DNA of 64,000 bases, from NCBI RefSeq assembly GCF_001742185.1, contig NZ_CP015750.1:1302001-1366000 (forward strand), read 5' to 3'. Position 1 is the first letter of the stretch; the number at the start of each line of letters is the position of its first letter. The notes beneath the pieces are model-generated. The model made no database searches. It had not been told where the DNA came from and saw nothing but the letters and a program-made list of their open reading frames with translations. Below are positions 38,546 through 46,955 of the stretch, one piece after another. The DNA is from Pectobacterium wasabiae CFBP 3304 (GTDB taxonomy: Bacteria > Pseudomonadota > Gammaproteobacteria > Enterobacterales > Enterobacteriaceae). The translations under genes were made by a program, and so were the position numbers.

Positions 38546-39703
38546 TTAGCGGGAAGAGAGCTGTTCTAAGCTCTGTTTCGCGACCTGATATAAATAGTGC
38601 GCAGTTGGGAACAGTGCGCTGTCGTCAACGCGGAATTTCGGGTGGTGTAGTGCATAAGGTCCGCCGGAGCCAACCATCATGAACGTACCCGGCAGTTTCT
38701 GCTGATAGAACGCAAAATCTTCACCAATCGGGCTGGCTTCCACACGGCGCGCTTCAAAGCCTTCGTCACTTGCCACGTTCAGTGCAAACTCAACCCACTC
38801 TGGCGTATTGATCACCGATGGCGGCCCTGCGTGCCACAGGAACTCAATTTCCGCGCCAAAGGTGCTGGCGATACCCGAAACGATTTGGCGGAAACGCTGC
38901 TCAATCAAATCACGCGCGTCCTGATTAAACGTTCTGACCGTGCCTTCGACATAGGCCGTGTCGGGAATAACGTTCCAGGTGCTGCCGCTATGAACCTGAG
39001 TAATTGACACCACCGCGTTATTGTCGGACGACACCGTGCGGCTGATGATGGTTTGCACCGCAGAAATCAACTGACCCAGAATGATAATCGGATCGTTGCC
39101 TTCATGTGGCTTCGCAGCGTGGCAGCCTTTCGCCGCAATTTTGATCTCAAAACGGTCAACGCCCGCCGTCAATGCGCCGTCTTTCCCACCGATGACGCCA
39201 ACAGGCAACGTCGGATCGTTGTGAATACCGAAAATCGCTACCGCATTGTCCAACGCCCCGACAGCAATCACTTCCGGTGCGCCCAGGCCTGTCTCTTCAG
39301 CCGCCTGGAACAAAATCCGCACCGTGCCTTTCAGCTCCGGTTCGATTTTCTTCAGCAGGATCGCCGCACCCAACGCAGCGGAAGAGTGAAAGTCATGACC
39401 GCAGGCGTGCATCACCCCTTTGTTGAGTGATGTGAATTCTACGCCGGATTCTTCCTCAATCGGCAGGGCGTCGATGTCCGAACGCACCACGACCAGTGGA
39501 CCATCCTGTAGGCCACCGACTTCCGCGACCAGACCCGTTTTCAATGGCAGATCGAGAACGCGAATCCCTTCTTTTTCCAATACCGCACGAATCTTTTTCG
39601 TCGTTTCAAACTCCTGATTCGACAGTTCAGGATTGCGGTGTAAATCGTGGCGAAACGCCTGAATAAACTGAGCCAGAGGCTCGTGCTGAGGTGCGGTTTT
39701 CAT
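38546..39703 (-). CDS. M20-family N-acyl-amino-acid deacylase (amidohydrolase)
   Basis: Cytosolic metallopeptidase-like amidohydrolase of 385 residues. It shows FRHDLHRNPELSNQEFE near 15-31, the metal site MHACGHDFHSSAALG near 97-111, and EETGLGAPE near 136. Members remove acyl groups from amino acids and thioether conjugates, as YxeP and YtnL do in B. subtilis. The ATG at 39703 has GGAG nine bases upstream; a GTG five codons earlier is possible. It is the last gene of the six-gene operon, where it probably removes the acetyl group added by the GNAT enzyme. Confidence 0.87.
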   Translation of the reverse strand: MKTAPQHEPLAQFIQAFRHDLHRNPELSNQEFETTKKIRAVLEKEGIRVLDLPLKTGLVAEVGGLQDGPLVVVRSDIDALPIEEESGVEFTSLNKGVMHACGHDFHSSAALGAAILLKKIEPELKGTVRILFQAAEETGLGAPEVIAVGALDNAVAIFGIHNDPTLPVGVIGGKDGALTAGVDRFEIKIAAKGCHAAKPHEGNDPIIILGQLISAVQTIISRTVSSDNNAVVSITQVHSGSTWNVIPDTAYVEGTVRTFNQDARDLIEQRFRQIVSGIASTFGAEIEFLWHAGPPSVINTPEWVEFALNVASDEGFEARRVEASPIGEDFAFYQQKLPGTFMMVGSGGPYALHHPKFRVDDSALFPTAHYLYQVAKQSLEQLSSR

Positions 39704-39780
39704 CAATTCTTGCTCCACATTATCGTGCCCCGTCTGACGGGGCGGCCTTGTTCAGGCGTGCAGGTGTGTCTACGTATGCG

Positions 39781-40542
39781 TTAAATATCGTACTCAAGCG
39801 GCTCAGGCAGCTTGGTCAACTGACGCAGGAAACGCTGGGTTTGCGGGTTGTCCGAGAAGCTAATCACCTGCTCTGCCGGACCTTCCTCAACGATATGGCC
39901 GTCCGCCATGAAGATCACACGGTCGGCTACTTCTTTCGCAAACTGCATTTCATGGGTAACGATCACCATCGTGGTGTCGTTTTTCGCCAGCTTCTGAATC
40001 ACCTGAAGCACTTCGTGTACCCTTTCCGGGTCCAGCGCCGAGGTCGGTTCATCAAACAAAATGGCTTTCGGATCGACCGCCAGCGCACGTGCAATACTCA
40101 CACGCTGCTGCTGCCCGCCGGATAACGTCACCGGATACTGTGCCGCCTGCGGCAGCAGGCCAACCTGTTCCAGCAGCGCAAGACCGATTTCATCCGCCTG
40201 CTTCTTCGGCATTTTTTTCACGACAATCAGCGCTTCCGTTACATTCTCCAGCGCCGTCTTGTTCTTAAATAGGTTATAACTCTGAAACACCATCGCCGTC
40301 TGACGACGCAGCGCGTAGGCCTCTTTGGAGGAGTAACGATGCGTATCTAGCGTCTGTTCGCCAATTTTTATCGTACCTGACTCCGGCGTTTCCAGCAGAT
40401 TTAGGCAGCGCAGCAGCGTGGATTTACCTGAACCGGATGGGCCGATGATGGCAACAACTTCGCCTTTCGCGATATCCAGACTAATGTTGTTCAACACCAC
40501 CTGATCGCCAAAGCGTTTAGAAAGATTCTTTACACTGATCAT
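39781..40542 (-). CDS. Polar amino-acid ABC transporter ATPase
   Basis: A 253-residue ATPase with Walker [10 protein letters not shown] near 33-41, signature [15 protein letters not shown] near 139-153, Walker [14 protein letters not shown] near 161-173, and the VTHEMQFAKEVADR switch region. It belongs to the cystine/glutamine-type importer class (TcyC/TcyN, GlnQ). It follows its permease after nine bases and precedes the deacylase gene after about 60. Confidence 0.92.
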   Translation of the reverse strand: MISVKNLSKRFGDQVVLNNISLDIAKGEVVAIIGPSGSGKSTLLRCLNLLETPESGTIKIGEQTLDTHRYSSKEAYALRRQTAMVFQSYNLFKNKTALENVTEALIVVKKMPKKQADEIGLALLEQVGLLPQAAQYPVTLSGGQQQRVSIARALAVDPKAILFDEPTSALDPERVHEVLQVIQKLAKNDTTMVIVTHEMQFAKEVADRVIFMADGHIVEEGPAEQVISFSDNPQTQRFLRQLTKLPEPLEYDI

Positions 40543-40551
40543 GTCAGCCCC

Positions 40552-41223
40552 TTATCGCTGTAGCGAGTGATTCAGTTTCTTCTCCAACTGCTTTTGCAGC
40601 CAGGCGTAAACCACAATCACCATCCAGTAAATCAGACCCACGACCAGGAAGGTCTCAAAGAAACGCAGAGATTCAGCGGCAATCATCTTGCCTTCCGCGA
40701 ACAGTTCGGAGACGCCCAGCGCGAAGGCCACCGAGGTATCTTTAATCAGGGAAATAAAGGTGTTCCCCGTCGCTGGCAACGCATTCAACATCGCCTGAGG
40801 CAATACGATGCGGCGATAGACCTGCGCTTTACTCATGCCAATGGACAGGCCCGCTTCCGTCTGGCCGAAATCCACCGAGGCCAGGCCCGCACGGAAAATC
40901 TCAGCCATATAGGCGGAGGTTTTCAGGCTAAAGCCGATAATCGCGGCCGTCATCGCATCCAGATTGGATAAGCTTGGAAATAGCTGCGGTAGGCCGAAAT
41001 AGATAATAAATAACTGAACCAGCGACGGAATGCCGCGAAACAACGAAATATACAGTTCGACAATTTTTACTACCGCGACGATCTTGCTTTCACGGACTAA
41101 CGCCAGGATAAGGCCGAGAACCATAGCAAAAAACATCGACACCACGGCAAGGAACAGCGTGGTCGGCAAATACATTAATACCTGGGGAAAGACCTTCAGC
41201 AGGTAGGCAAGATCGACATTCAT
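40552..41223 (-). CDS. Polar amino-acid ABC transporter permease
   Basis: Inner-membrane permease of 223 residues with about five membrane segments. ELYISLFRGIPSLVQLFIIY near 52-71 and the EAA-like loop GQTEAGLSIGMSKAQVYRRI followed by VLPQAM are diagnostic. One permease gene suggests a homodimeric channel, as in cystine importers. A hairpin lies in the 85-base gap between it and the binding-protein gene. Confidence 0.92.
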   Translation of the reverse strand: MNVDLAYLLKVFPQVLMYLPTTLFLAVVSMFFAMVLGLILALVRESKIVAVVKIVELYISLFRGIPSLVQLFIIYFGLPQLFPSLSNLDAMTAAIIGFSLKTSAYMAEIFRAGLASVDFGQTEAGLSIGMSKAQVYRRIVLPQAMLNALPATGNTFISLIKDTSVAFALGVSELFAEGKMIAAESLRFFETFLVVGLIYWMVIVVYAWLQKQLEKKLNHSLQR

Positions 41224-41242
41224 GAGTTATACCATTAATGCT

Positions 41243-41268
41243 TCCACCGGCCATACTGCACCGGTGGA
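41243..41268 (-). other. Intra-operon hairpin between binding-protein and permease genes
   Basis: TCCACCGG and CCGGTGGA make an eight-base stem with a ten-base loop; no T run follows. It resembles hairpins that limit permease relative to binding-protein expression. Confidence 0.5.
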
Positions 41269-41308
41269 GGAGGCGATAAGTCAACCGACAAGCGGCAATG
41301 CAATAACG

Positions 41309-42100
41309 TTACTTTTTCGGTGAAACAGAAATATCCTCACCAAAGTATTTTTCGGCGAGGGCTTTCAGGCGTCCATCTTCACGCATTTTCGTCAATTCAG
41401 CATCGAATTGTTTACGTAACGCATCACCATTTTCGTCTTTGTGGAACGGGAAGCTGACTTCTTCAATCACCAGCGGTTCGCCAACCAGTTTGAACGGCAG
41501 ATTACGCTTATTGATTTCAGCCAACAGGATCGGACGTGAATTCACGTAGCCTTCAACACGTTTAGACAGCGCATCGTTCATTGCGCCATCGCGTGTTTCG
41601 TAGGTGCGAATAGTGACGCTGCCGTCGGCAAACGCTTTTTTCAGGTTGTTGACGTGGTTAGAACCCAGAACCCCGGCAACCGTCTTCCCTTTCAGGTCAG
41701 CCAATGTATTAATGTCCGCGTTGTCTTTGTGCGTGACAATCTGGCTGCCATAATAACTGTACGGTTGGGCGAAGTTATACTTTTCCTGACGCGCAGGGGT
41801 AATTGCCACCACGTTCGCCACGGTATCCAGCTTTTTCGCTTCCAATTGCCCCATCAGGCCACTGAAATCAGCGGTAACCCACTCAACTTTGTAGTTCAAA
41901 TCCTTCGCGATGGTTTCCGTGACTTCAACGTCAAACCCGACCAGCTTGTTATCCTGCTTAAAACCACTTGGATAACTCTGGCCTGTTGAACCCACTTTCA
42001 GTACTTTTTCCTGTTCGGTGCCGCTTTTCCCAGAATCACAGCCGGCAACAAGAAAGGCGGTCGTCAGCGCCAGAACAGACAACGTTACTTTTTTCATCAT
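41309..42100 (-). CDS. Amino-acid ABC transporter binding lipoprotein (TcyA/cystine-like)
   Basis: A 263-residue solute-binding protein anchored as a lipoprotein: the signal ends in LVAGC (Cys20). GQSYPSGFKQDNKLVGFDVE and FSGLMGQLEAKKLD fit the polar amino-acid family, closest in style to cystine and S-substituted cysteine binders. The unusual stretch TYETRDGAMNDALSKRVEGY is shared almost unchanged with the orphan paralogue at 46956-47765. Its ATG overlaps the GNAT stop codon, so the two are translationally coupled. Confidence 0.9.
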   Translation of the reverse strand: MMKKVTLSVLALTTAFLVAGCDSGKSGTEQEKVLKVGSTGQSYPSGFKQDNKLVGFDVEVTETIAKDLNYKVEWVTADFSGLMGQLEAKKLDTVANVVAITPARQEKYNFAQPYSYYGSQIVTHKDNADINTLADLKGKTVAGVLGSNHVNNLKKAFADGSVTIRTYETRDGAMNDALSKRVEGYVNSRPILLAEINKRNLPFKLVGEPLVIEEVSFPFHKDENGDALRKQFDAELTKMREDGRLKALAEKYFGEDISVSPKK

Positions 42101-42639
42101 TTTACTGCCTCTCTTTTTGAATTTTTATCTTTCCACTGGTCATACAATTGGTTATCAAGGATTTTTTCCATCCAAATTGTCAGGTGTCCTTTTCCCAGAT
42201 TCGTCTGCCCGACTTCCTTGAAACCATAATTTCTGTACATCTCAATCAGCCACGGGTGGTTTTGCGCGGTGCCGAGCGACACGGCAGGCGCTTTGAGCTG
42301 GTTAATCAGAATTTCTTCTTCCAACCAGCTCATCATTTGCTTACCCAATCCCTGCTTTTTATAGCCAGGGTGCGTCGCAAACCAGCCCAGATGCGGTAGA
42401 CCGAACGGGCCCGGCTCAGGCCCCCACGGATAGCGGATGGTAAATGACGACACCATCTCCCCACCTTTTTCCATCACATAAACGCCGTGTGAGGCGATGT
42501 GCGTGCGCACCATGTCGATATCCGCATGGGCAGCAGAAAAATTGATACCTAACTGACGAATCGGCTCAAACGCCGCCAGCGCCAGCGCCAAAAAAGTTTC
42601 ATCATCCGCAAGCGTAGCCTGACGAAATACGATACTCAT
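42097..42639 (-). CDS. GNAT-family N-acetyltransferase
   Basis: A 180-residue GNAT enzyme. The acetyl-CoA loop is HPGYKKQGLGKQMMSWLEEE near 91-110, preceded by the beta-4 strand PHLGWFATHPG. The later PWLIEMYRNYGFKEVGQTN carries the usual C-terminal helix. Between a PurB-like lyase and an amino-acid importer, and with a deacylase in the same operon, it probably acetylates the amino group of the imported amino acid before cleavage, like SnaA/YxeL-type enzymes. Substrate not established. Confidence 0.87.
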   Translation of the reverse strand: MSIVFRQATLADDETFLALALAAFEPIRQLGINFSAAHADIDMVRTHIASHGVYVMEKGGEMVSSFTIRYPWGPEPGPFGLPHLGWFATHPGYKKQGLGKQMMSWLEEEILINQLKAPAVSLGTAQNHPWLIEMYRNYGFKEVGQTNLGKGHLTIWMEKILDNQLYDQWKDKNSKREAVK

Positions 42640-42648
42640 GGTTTCACC

Positions 42649-44013
42649 TTATGCTGGCAACAGGCCGGAGTTATCCGCATAGCGAATCACATCATCGACC
42701 TTCTGCGGCGCGCTGCCGACGTAGTTAGCCGGATTCAGCCAGTCGTCCAGATCGGCGGCCGTCACCTGTTCGGAAAGTACCGGGTGTGCCAGCAGTACCG
42801 ATTTAAAGGACTGATTCTGCTCGAATGCCTGCATAGAGCATTCGTAAACCAAATGGTGAGCAGTCTGCTTACCGAGACGTTTGCCAATCTCGAACATCAC
42901 TTTCTCGGACAGCAGCAGGCCATTTTGCAGATCGAGATTCGCCAGCATCTGCTTCTCGTTGACGGACATGCCACGCAGGATGCCAAGCGCATTCTGAAGC
43001 TGAGCAGACAGATAGATATTGATTTCCGGCAGCGCGATCCACTCCGCACGCCAGCTCATCGCATCACGCTCATGTTCAACTTTCATGGATTCGTGGATCA
43101 GCGCGGCGCTCTTAAACAGCGGTGCCGTCAGGCTAGCCAGCCCTTCCAGCGCGGCAGGGTTACGTTTATGCGGCATCGTGGTAGAACCGATTTTCCCTTC
43201 GGAGAACGGCTCTTCGATTTCATTAATCTCGGTGCGCATCAGGTTGTACAGCTCGTTGCCGATTTTGCCCAGCGTACCGCTGATCAGAACCGTCACGGAG
43301 GCATATTCGGAGAAGCGATCGCGGGCAGACTGCCAGCCGATATTCGGCGTATTCAGCCCCAGTTTATCCAGCGTCAGACGCTCGATTTCCGGCCCTTGTT
43401 CGCCAAAAGAAGCATAAGTGCAAATAGCACCGTTGATGTTGCCGACCAAAACACGCTCTCTAATTTCACCCAGACGTTCAAGGTGACGAATAAATTCATC
43501 CAGCCAGACAGCCAGTTTGAAGCCAAACGTGGTAGGCAGCGCCTGCATGCCGTGGGTACGGCCAGCCATCAGCGTGTGTTGATATTTCTTCGCCAAGCGT
43601 TTCAGTTCAACGGCCAGCAATTGTGTATCTCTGACGACAATATCGAAAGATTGTTTCAGTTGTAACACTGTCGCGGTATCAACGATGTCCTGCGTGGTTA
43701 CGCCGTAGTGAATAAATTCACCCGCAGCACCACACTGTCTCTGAATCGCGGCAATCGTCGGCATCAGAGAATGCTTCATGCGTGCCGCATCTTTTGCAAT
43801 CTCTTCAACGTTAAGCGCGCTTGCGTCAGCGTTTTCTGCAATGGTTTTTGCCGCATCCAGCGGAATGACACCGAGTTCGCCCTCGGCAAGCGCCAGAGCA
43901 ACTTCTACCTCGACCTGTTTAGTCAGGCGGTTATGCTCGGACCAGACGCCGCGCATTTCAGGCGTGCCAAAATTATTCCCTATAAGAAGAAAATCAATAA
44001 GATGTGATGCCAT
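42649..44013 (-). CDS. PurB-like lyase, candidate S-(2-succino) lyase
   Basis: A 454-residue member of the aspartase/fumarase (adenylosuccinate lyase) superfamily, which releases fumarate by beta-elimination. The superfamily signature GSTTMPHKRNPAALEG lies at 277-292, the catalytic-histidine motif GRTHGMQALPTTFG at 151-164, and HYGVTTQDIVDT at 102-113. It is shorter in role terms than a housekeeping PurB, which in enterobacteria sits elsewhere beside hflD/phoP. Operon partners (acetyltransferase, amino-acid importer, deacylase) point to a succinated amino acid such as S-(2-succino)cysteine. It is first in the operon. Confidence 0.85.
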   Translation of the reverse strand: MASHLIDFLLIGNNFGTPEMRGVWSEHNRLTKQVEVEVALALAEGELGVIPLDAAKTIAENADASALNVEEIAKDAARMKHSLMPTIAAIQRQCGAAGEFIHYGVTTQDIVDTATVLQLKQSFDIVVRDTQLLAVELKRLAKKYQHTLMAGRTHGMQALPTTFGFKLAVWLDEFIRHLERLGEIRERVLVGNINGAICTYASFGEQGPEIERLTLDKLGLNTPNIGWQSARDRFSEYASVTVLISGTLGKIGNELYNLMRTEINEIEEPFSEGKIGSTTMPHKRNPAALEGLASLTAPLFKSAALIHESMKVEHERDAMSWRAEWIALPEINIYLSAQLQNALGILRGMSVNEKQMLANLDLQNGLLLSEKVMFEIGKRLGKQTAHHLVYECSMQAFEQNQSFKSVLLAHPVLSEQVTAADLDDWLNPANYVGSAPQKVDDVIRYADNSGLLPA

Positions 44014-44261
44014 AATTAACTCGTTAGTGTTGGATTTATCAGGCGGGGTTTTATGTCGTCTTTTTAATTTTTAAAAATATAACATGCGGAAATTATGCGC
44101 TTTATATCTTTCGGATCTATCTTAGATCTAAAAGTTTGATTGCAAAGTATGCATCTAGACATGTTCGCTAACACTCTCTCTTGGGCTGAGAAACCCGCTT
44201 GTCACTTTCCCCTCTCTACAATGAAATTCCTTGCCCGTATCACTGCTGACGAAGGATTATC

Positions 44262-45563
44262 ATGCTTTCCCAAAACACATCGCGAACAATCCGTATTTTA
44301 TTGATTATAATACCTATTATTTCAACGTTCTCTGCTCAAGCTCAGGATCGCTATCTGCTGGAAAAAGTGGTTGAAGTCAGCCGCCATGGCGTTCGCCCCC
44401 CGACCGAATCCAATACAACCGCGTTAGAATCCGGCACGGCGCGACAATGGCCGCAGTGGGTCACGCGGGAAGGCGAATTAACCGGACATGGCTATGCCGC
44501 CACGGTGCTAAAAGGCCGCTATGAGGGCGAATATTATCGACAACAGCATCTGTTCGCTTCGGGTTGCCCAACAGAACAGCAGATTTATGTACTTGCCAGC
44601 CCATTGCAACGCACTCGCGCAACCGCACAGGCTTATATGGATGGCATGTTTCCCGGTTGCGGTGTTGCCACACACGCCGTTGAGGATGAAAAGCACGATC
44701 CGTTGTTCCACGGGGATAAAATGGGGATTGGCACGCTTGACCCTGAACGGGCAAAGGCCGAGGTGTTGAAAGCGATGGGTGGCGATCTAGATACCGCCTA
44801 TCAGCGTCTTAAGCCCAGTATCACGTTGTTGAAGCAGGTCGTATGCACAGCAGACCAGCCCTGTCCGGTGTTTGATAAACCGTGGGCGCTCAAACAGGAT
44901 AAGGACGGTTCGACTTCTATCAGTGGCCTGAATACGCTGGCGAATATGAGCGAGGTTTTCCTGCTGGAATATAGCGAAAACCTGCCGCTAGCACAGGTTG
45001 CCTTCGGTCATGTCCGCAGCGCGCAGGATCTCACCCCATTGATGGCACCAATGACGGCTAAATACGATTTCACCAATGATGTTCCCTATATCGCACAGCG
45101 CGGTGGTTCGCTATTGATGCAGCAAATCACACAGGCACTGGCGCAAGGGACATCAGCAGAACAGGACACCGCACTAGGCGAGCCGCCGACAGCCCCTTAC
45201 TTGCTGTATGTCGCCCACGACACCAACATCGCCTATCTACGCACGCTGTTGCAGTTTCATTGGCAGCTCCCCAGCGATACCGCCGATAACATCCCGCCCG
45301 CAGGCAGTCTGGTCTTTGAACGCTGGCGTGATACCACTACTCAGCAGCGTTTTTTACGCGTCTACTTCCAGACACAATCGCTGGATCAGATCCGTTCGCT
45401 GACACAGTTGGGTAAGCAGCAGCCGTTATTGAAAGAAGAGTTGGCGTTGCAGGGTTGCCAGCAGACAGAGCAAGGCACGCTGTGTCCTTTTGCTACCACG
45501 CTGGAATCAATGCGAAAAAGCATCGATAGCAGTGCGTTAGCAACGGTGCATTACGCGCCATAA
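44262..45563 (+). CDS. appA: Periplasmic histidine acid phosphatase/phytase (AppA type)
   Basis: A 433-residue acid phosphatase with a signal peptide ending near AQAQ (residues 1-28). The catalytic RHGVRPPT is at about 40-47 and the proton-donor HD motif in YVAHDTNIAYL near 318. Cysteine pairs are spread as in E. coli AppA. It would release phosphate from phytate or other phosphomonoesters in the periplasm, plausible for a plant-associated bacterium. It stands alone and convergent with the dehydrogenase gene, separated by a hairpin. The 248 bases upstream are shared with the divergent lyase operon. Confidence 0.88.
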   Translation: MLSQNTSRTIRILLIIIPIISTFSAQAQDRYLLEKVVEVSRHGVRPPTESNTTALESGTARQWPQWVTREGELTGHGYAATVLKGRYEGEYYRQQHLFASGCPTEQQIYVLASPLQRTRATAQAYMDGMFPGCGVATHAVEDEKHDPLFHGDKMGIGTLDPERAKAEVLKAMGGDLDTAYQRLKPSITLLKQVVCTADQPCPVFDKPWALKQDKDGSTSISGLNTLANMSEVFLLEYSENLPLAQVAFGHVRSAQDLTPLMAPMTAKYDFTNDVPYIAQRGGSLLMQQITQALAQGTSAEQDTALGEPPTAPYLLYVAHDTNIAYLRTLLQFHWQLPSDTADNIPPAGSLVFERWRDTTTQQRFLRVYFQTQSLDQIRSLTQLGKQQPLLKEELALQGCQQTEQGTLCPFATTLESMRKSIDSSALATVHYAP

Positions 45564-45587
45564 CGCACTACCACGCAGGGAAACAAC

Positions 45588-45617
45588 GTCCTGTCGGGTT
45601 GATGAATCCGACAGGAC
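45588..45617. terminator. Hairpin between convergent appA and the dehydrogenase gene
   Basis: GTCCTGTCGG and CCGACAGGAC form a perfect ten-base stem with a ten-base loop in the 60-base gap. No clear T run follows on either strand; it is probably a bidirectional transcript boundary. Confidence 0.5.
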
Positions 45618-45624
45618 AGCATGG

Positions 45625-46701
45625 CTATCTGCGCACATTTTCCACCGCCAGAATAGCGCGGTTCAGTGCGTCAGGAGAGAGAGAGAACGGCAATAACGCC
45701 GCGCTATCAGTTGGGAATTTAAAGTGTGTCACGATATGCTTCACCGCTTCCTCATATTGTTCTCCTGCTATCGGAAGCGATAAGGGCATATCATAGCGAT
45801 ATAACTGCTCCAATAAACCCTCATCAACACACTCGCTGTCATGTGCCAGAAGAGATTGTACTAGCAATCCGAATCCGACTTTTTCACCATGTAGCCAATC
45901 GTGCAATTCAGGGATATAGGTCAAACGGTTATGAATAGCATGAGCAACACCCGGAGCAGGGTTTTCATCCCTCATACTATTAGCCAGTCCCGCGCCAGCA
46001 ATCGCCGCATCAATAACCTTCTGCAACGCAGGCGTCACCTGCTGATTTTCATTATCGCGTATCGCCTGTTCCCCCCATTGTTCAAAGATATCACGGGCAA
46101 AAGTGGCGGCCTGTATCTTGAGACTCAATGCCAGGCTGTCGCTACACGAGCTCAAGTACGGCTGAAATTCATACCATTTCGCCAACGCGTCAACGATCCC
46201 GGCTTTCAAGTAACGCGCGTCGCTACGTGCAATGACGGAACTATCAACCATGACAAGGACAGGCATCCGTTTGAGCACAACAGTCCCCTGATGCCCGCCT
46301 TGATCATTATAAAGAATGCTAATTGGCGACCAGGCCGCACAGGTAGCCGCTATCGTTGGTAGTGTGGCAACCTGCCCATTTTCCAGTCCATCCGCGATGG
46401 CCTTAGCACAATCCAGCACACGCCCGCCGCCAATCCCTACGACAAACTGAATGTTATTCCGTGCAATTTTTTCACGGTGGTATTCCACACTTTCACGCGT
46501 ACATTCTCCGGTTAAGAAATGCACATCAAAAGCAATTCCGTTGCTCTTAAGGCTGCCAGTCACTTCATTCTCAACCGCTTGCCAGGCACTTGGGCTGGTT
46601 AAAATCGCAATGTTCTGACTAAACGAGTGAATCAGTCCACCGATATGACGGCACAAATCAGCCTGATGATGATAAGCAAGGGGAGATTTTATAGATAACA
46701 C
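45625..46701 (-). CDS. Iron-containing alcohol dehydrogenase family protein (HcxA/YbdH-like)
   Basis: A 358-residue NAD(P)-dependent oxidoreductase of the glycerol-dehydrogenase-like group. The nucleotide loop is VVGIGGGRVLDCAKAIADG near 87-105, then PTIAATCAAWSPISILYND as in E. coli HcxA (hydroxycarboxylate dehydrogenase). Likely metal ligands are the aspartate in AGIVDALAKWYE and histidines in VAHAIHNRLT and HDWLHGEKVGFG. Reduction of 2-oxo acids is the known HcxA activity; the substrate here is not proved. Confidence 0.82.
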   Translation of the reverse strand: MLSIKSPLAYHHQADLCRHIGGLIHSFSQNIAILTSPSAWQAVENEVTGSLKSNGIAFDVHFLTGECTRESVEYHREKIARNNIQFVVGIGGGRVLDCAKAIADGLENGQVATLPTIAATCAAWSPISILYNDQGGHQGTVVLKRMPVLVMVDSSVIARSDARYLKAGIVDALAKWYEFQPYLSSCSDSLALSLKIQAATFARDIFEQWGEQAIRDNENQQVTPALQKVIDAAIAGAGLANSMRDENPAPGVAHAIHNRLTYIPELHDWLHGEKVGFGLLVQSLLAHDSECVDEGLLEQLYRYDMPLSLPIAGEQYEEAVKHIVTHFKFPTDSAALLPFSLSPDALNRAILAVENVRR

Positions 46702-46955
46702 AAGAATTCCTTTTTAACTGGCAGTTGCCATTCTTTCATAACCACGAGGAAGGCCCACAGATTGGTTTATCAGTTTAAGAATCCCAATGAAATTTGTAAC
46801 TGGAGTAAAGAGAATAAATTATAGCGTTACGATATAAGCCACTCATTTTTCGCAGTGATATAGTTCAGTTTAGGTTCTTAAATCTATATCTATCAAATAA
46901 TTATATTAAAACCCAAACTGATATAACCATTACACTAGGGAATAGGAATTCCACC

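Noticed and set aside
42784..43665. A 293-codon plus-strand frame within the PurB-like lyase
   Set aside because: Antisense to a lyase with intact catalytic motifs; its sequence has no family resemblance.
42649..44013. Housekeeping adenylosuccinate lyase PurB
   Set aside because: It heads an operon of acetyltransferase, amino-acid importer and deacylase genes, unlike the purB neighbourhood, so a specialised fumarate-releasing lyase is more likely; not proved.
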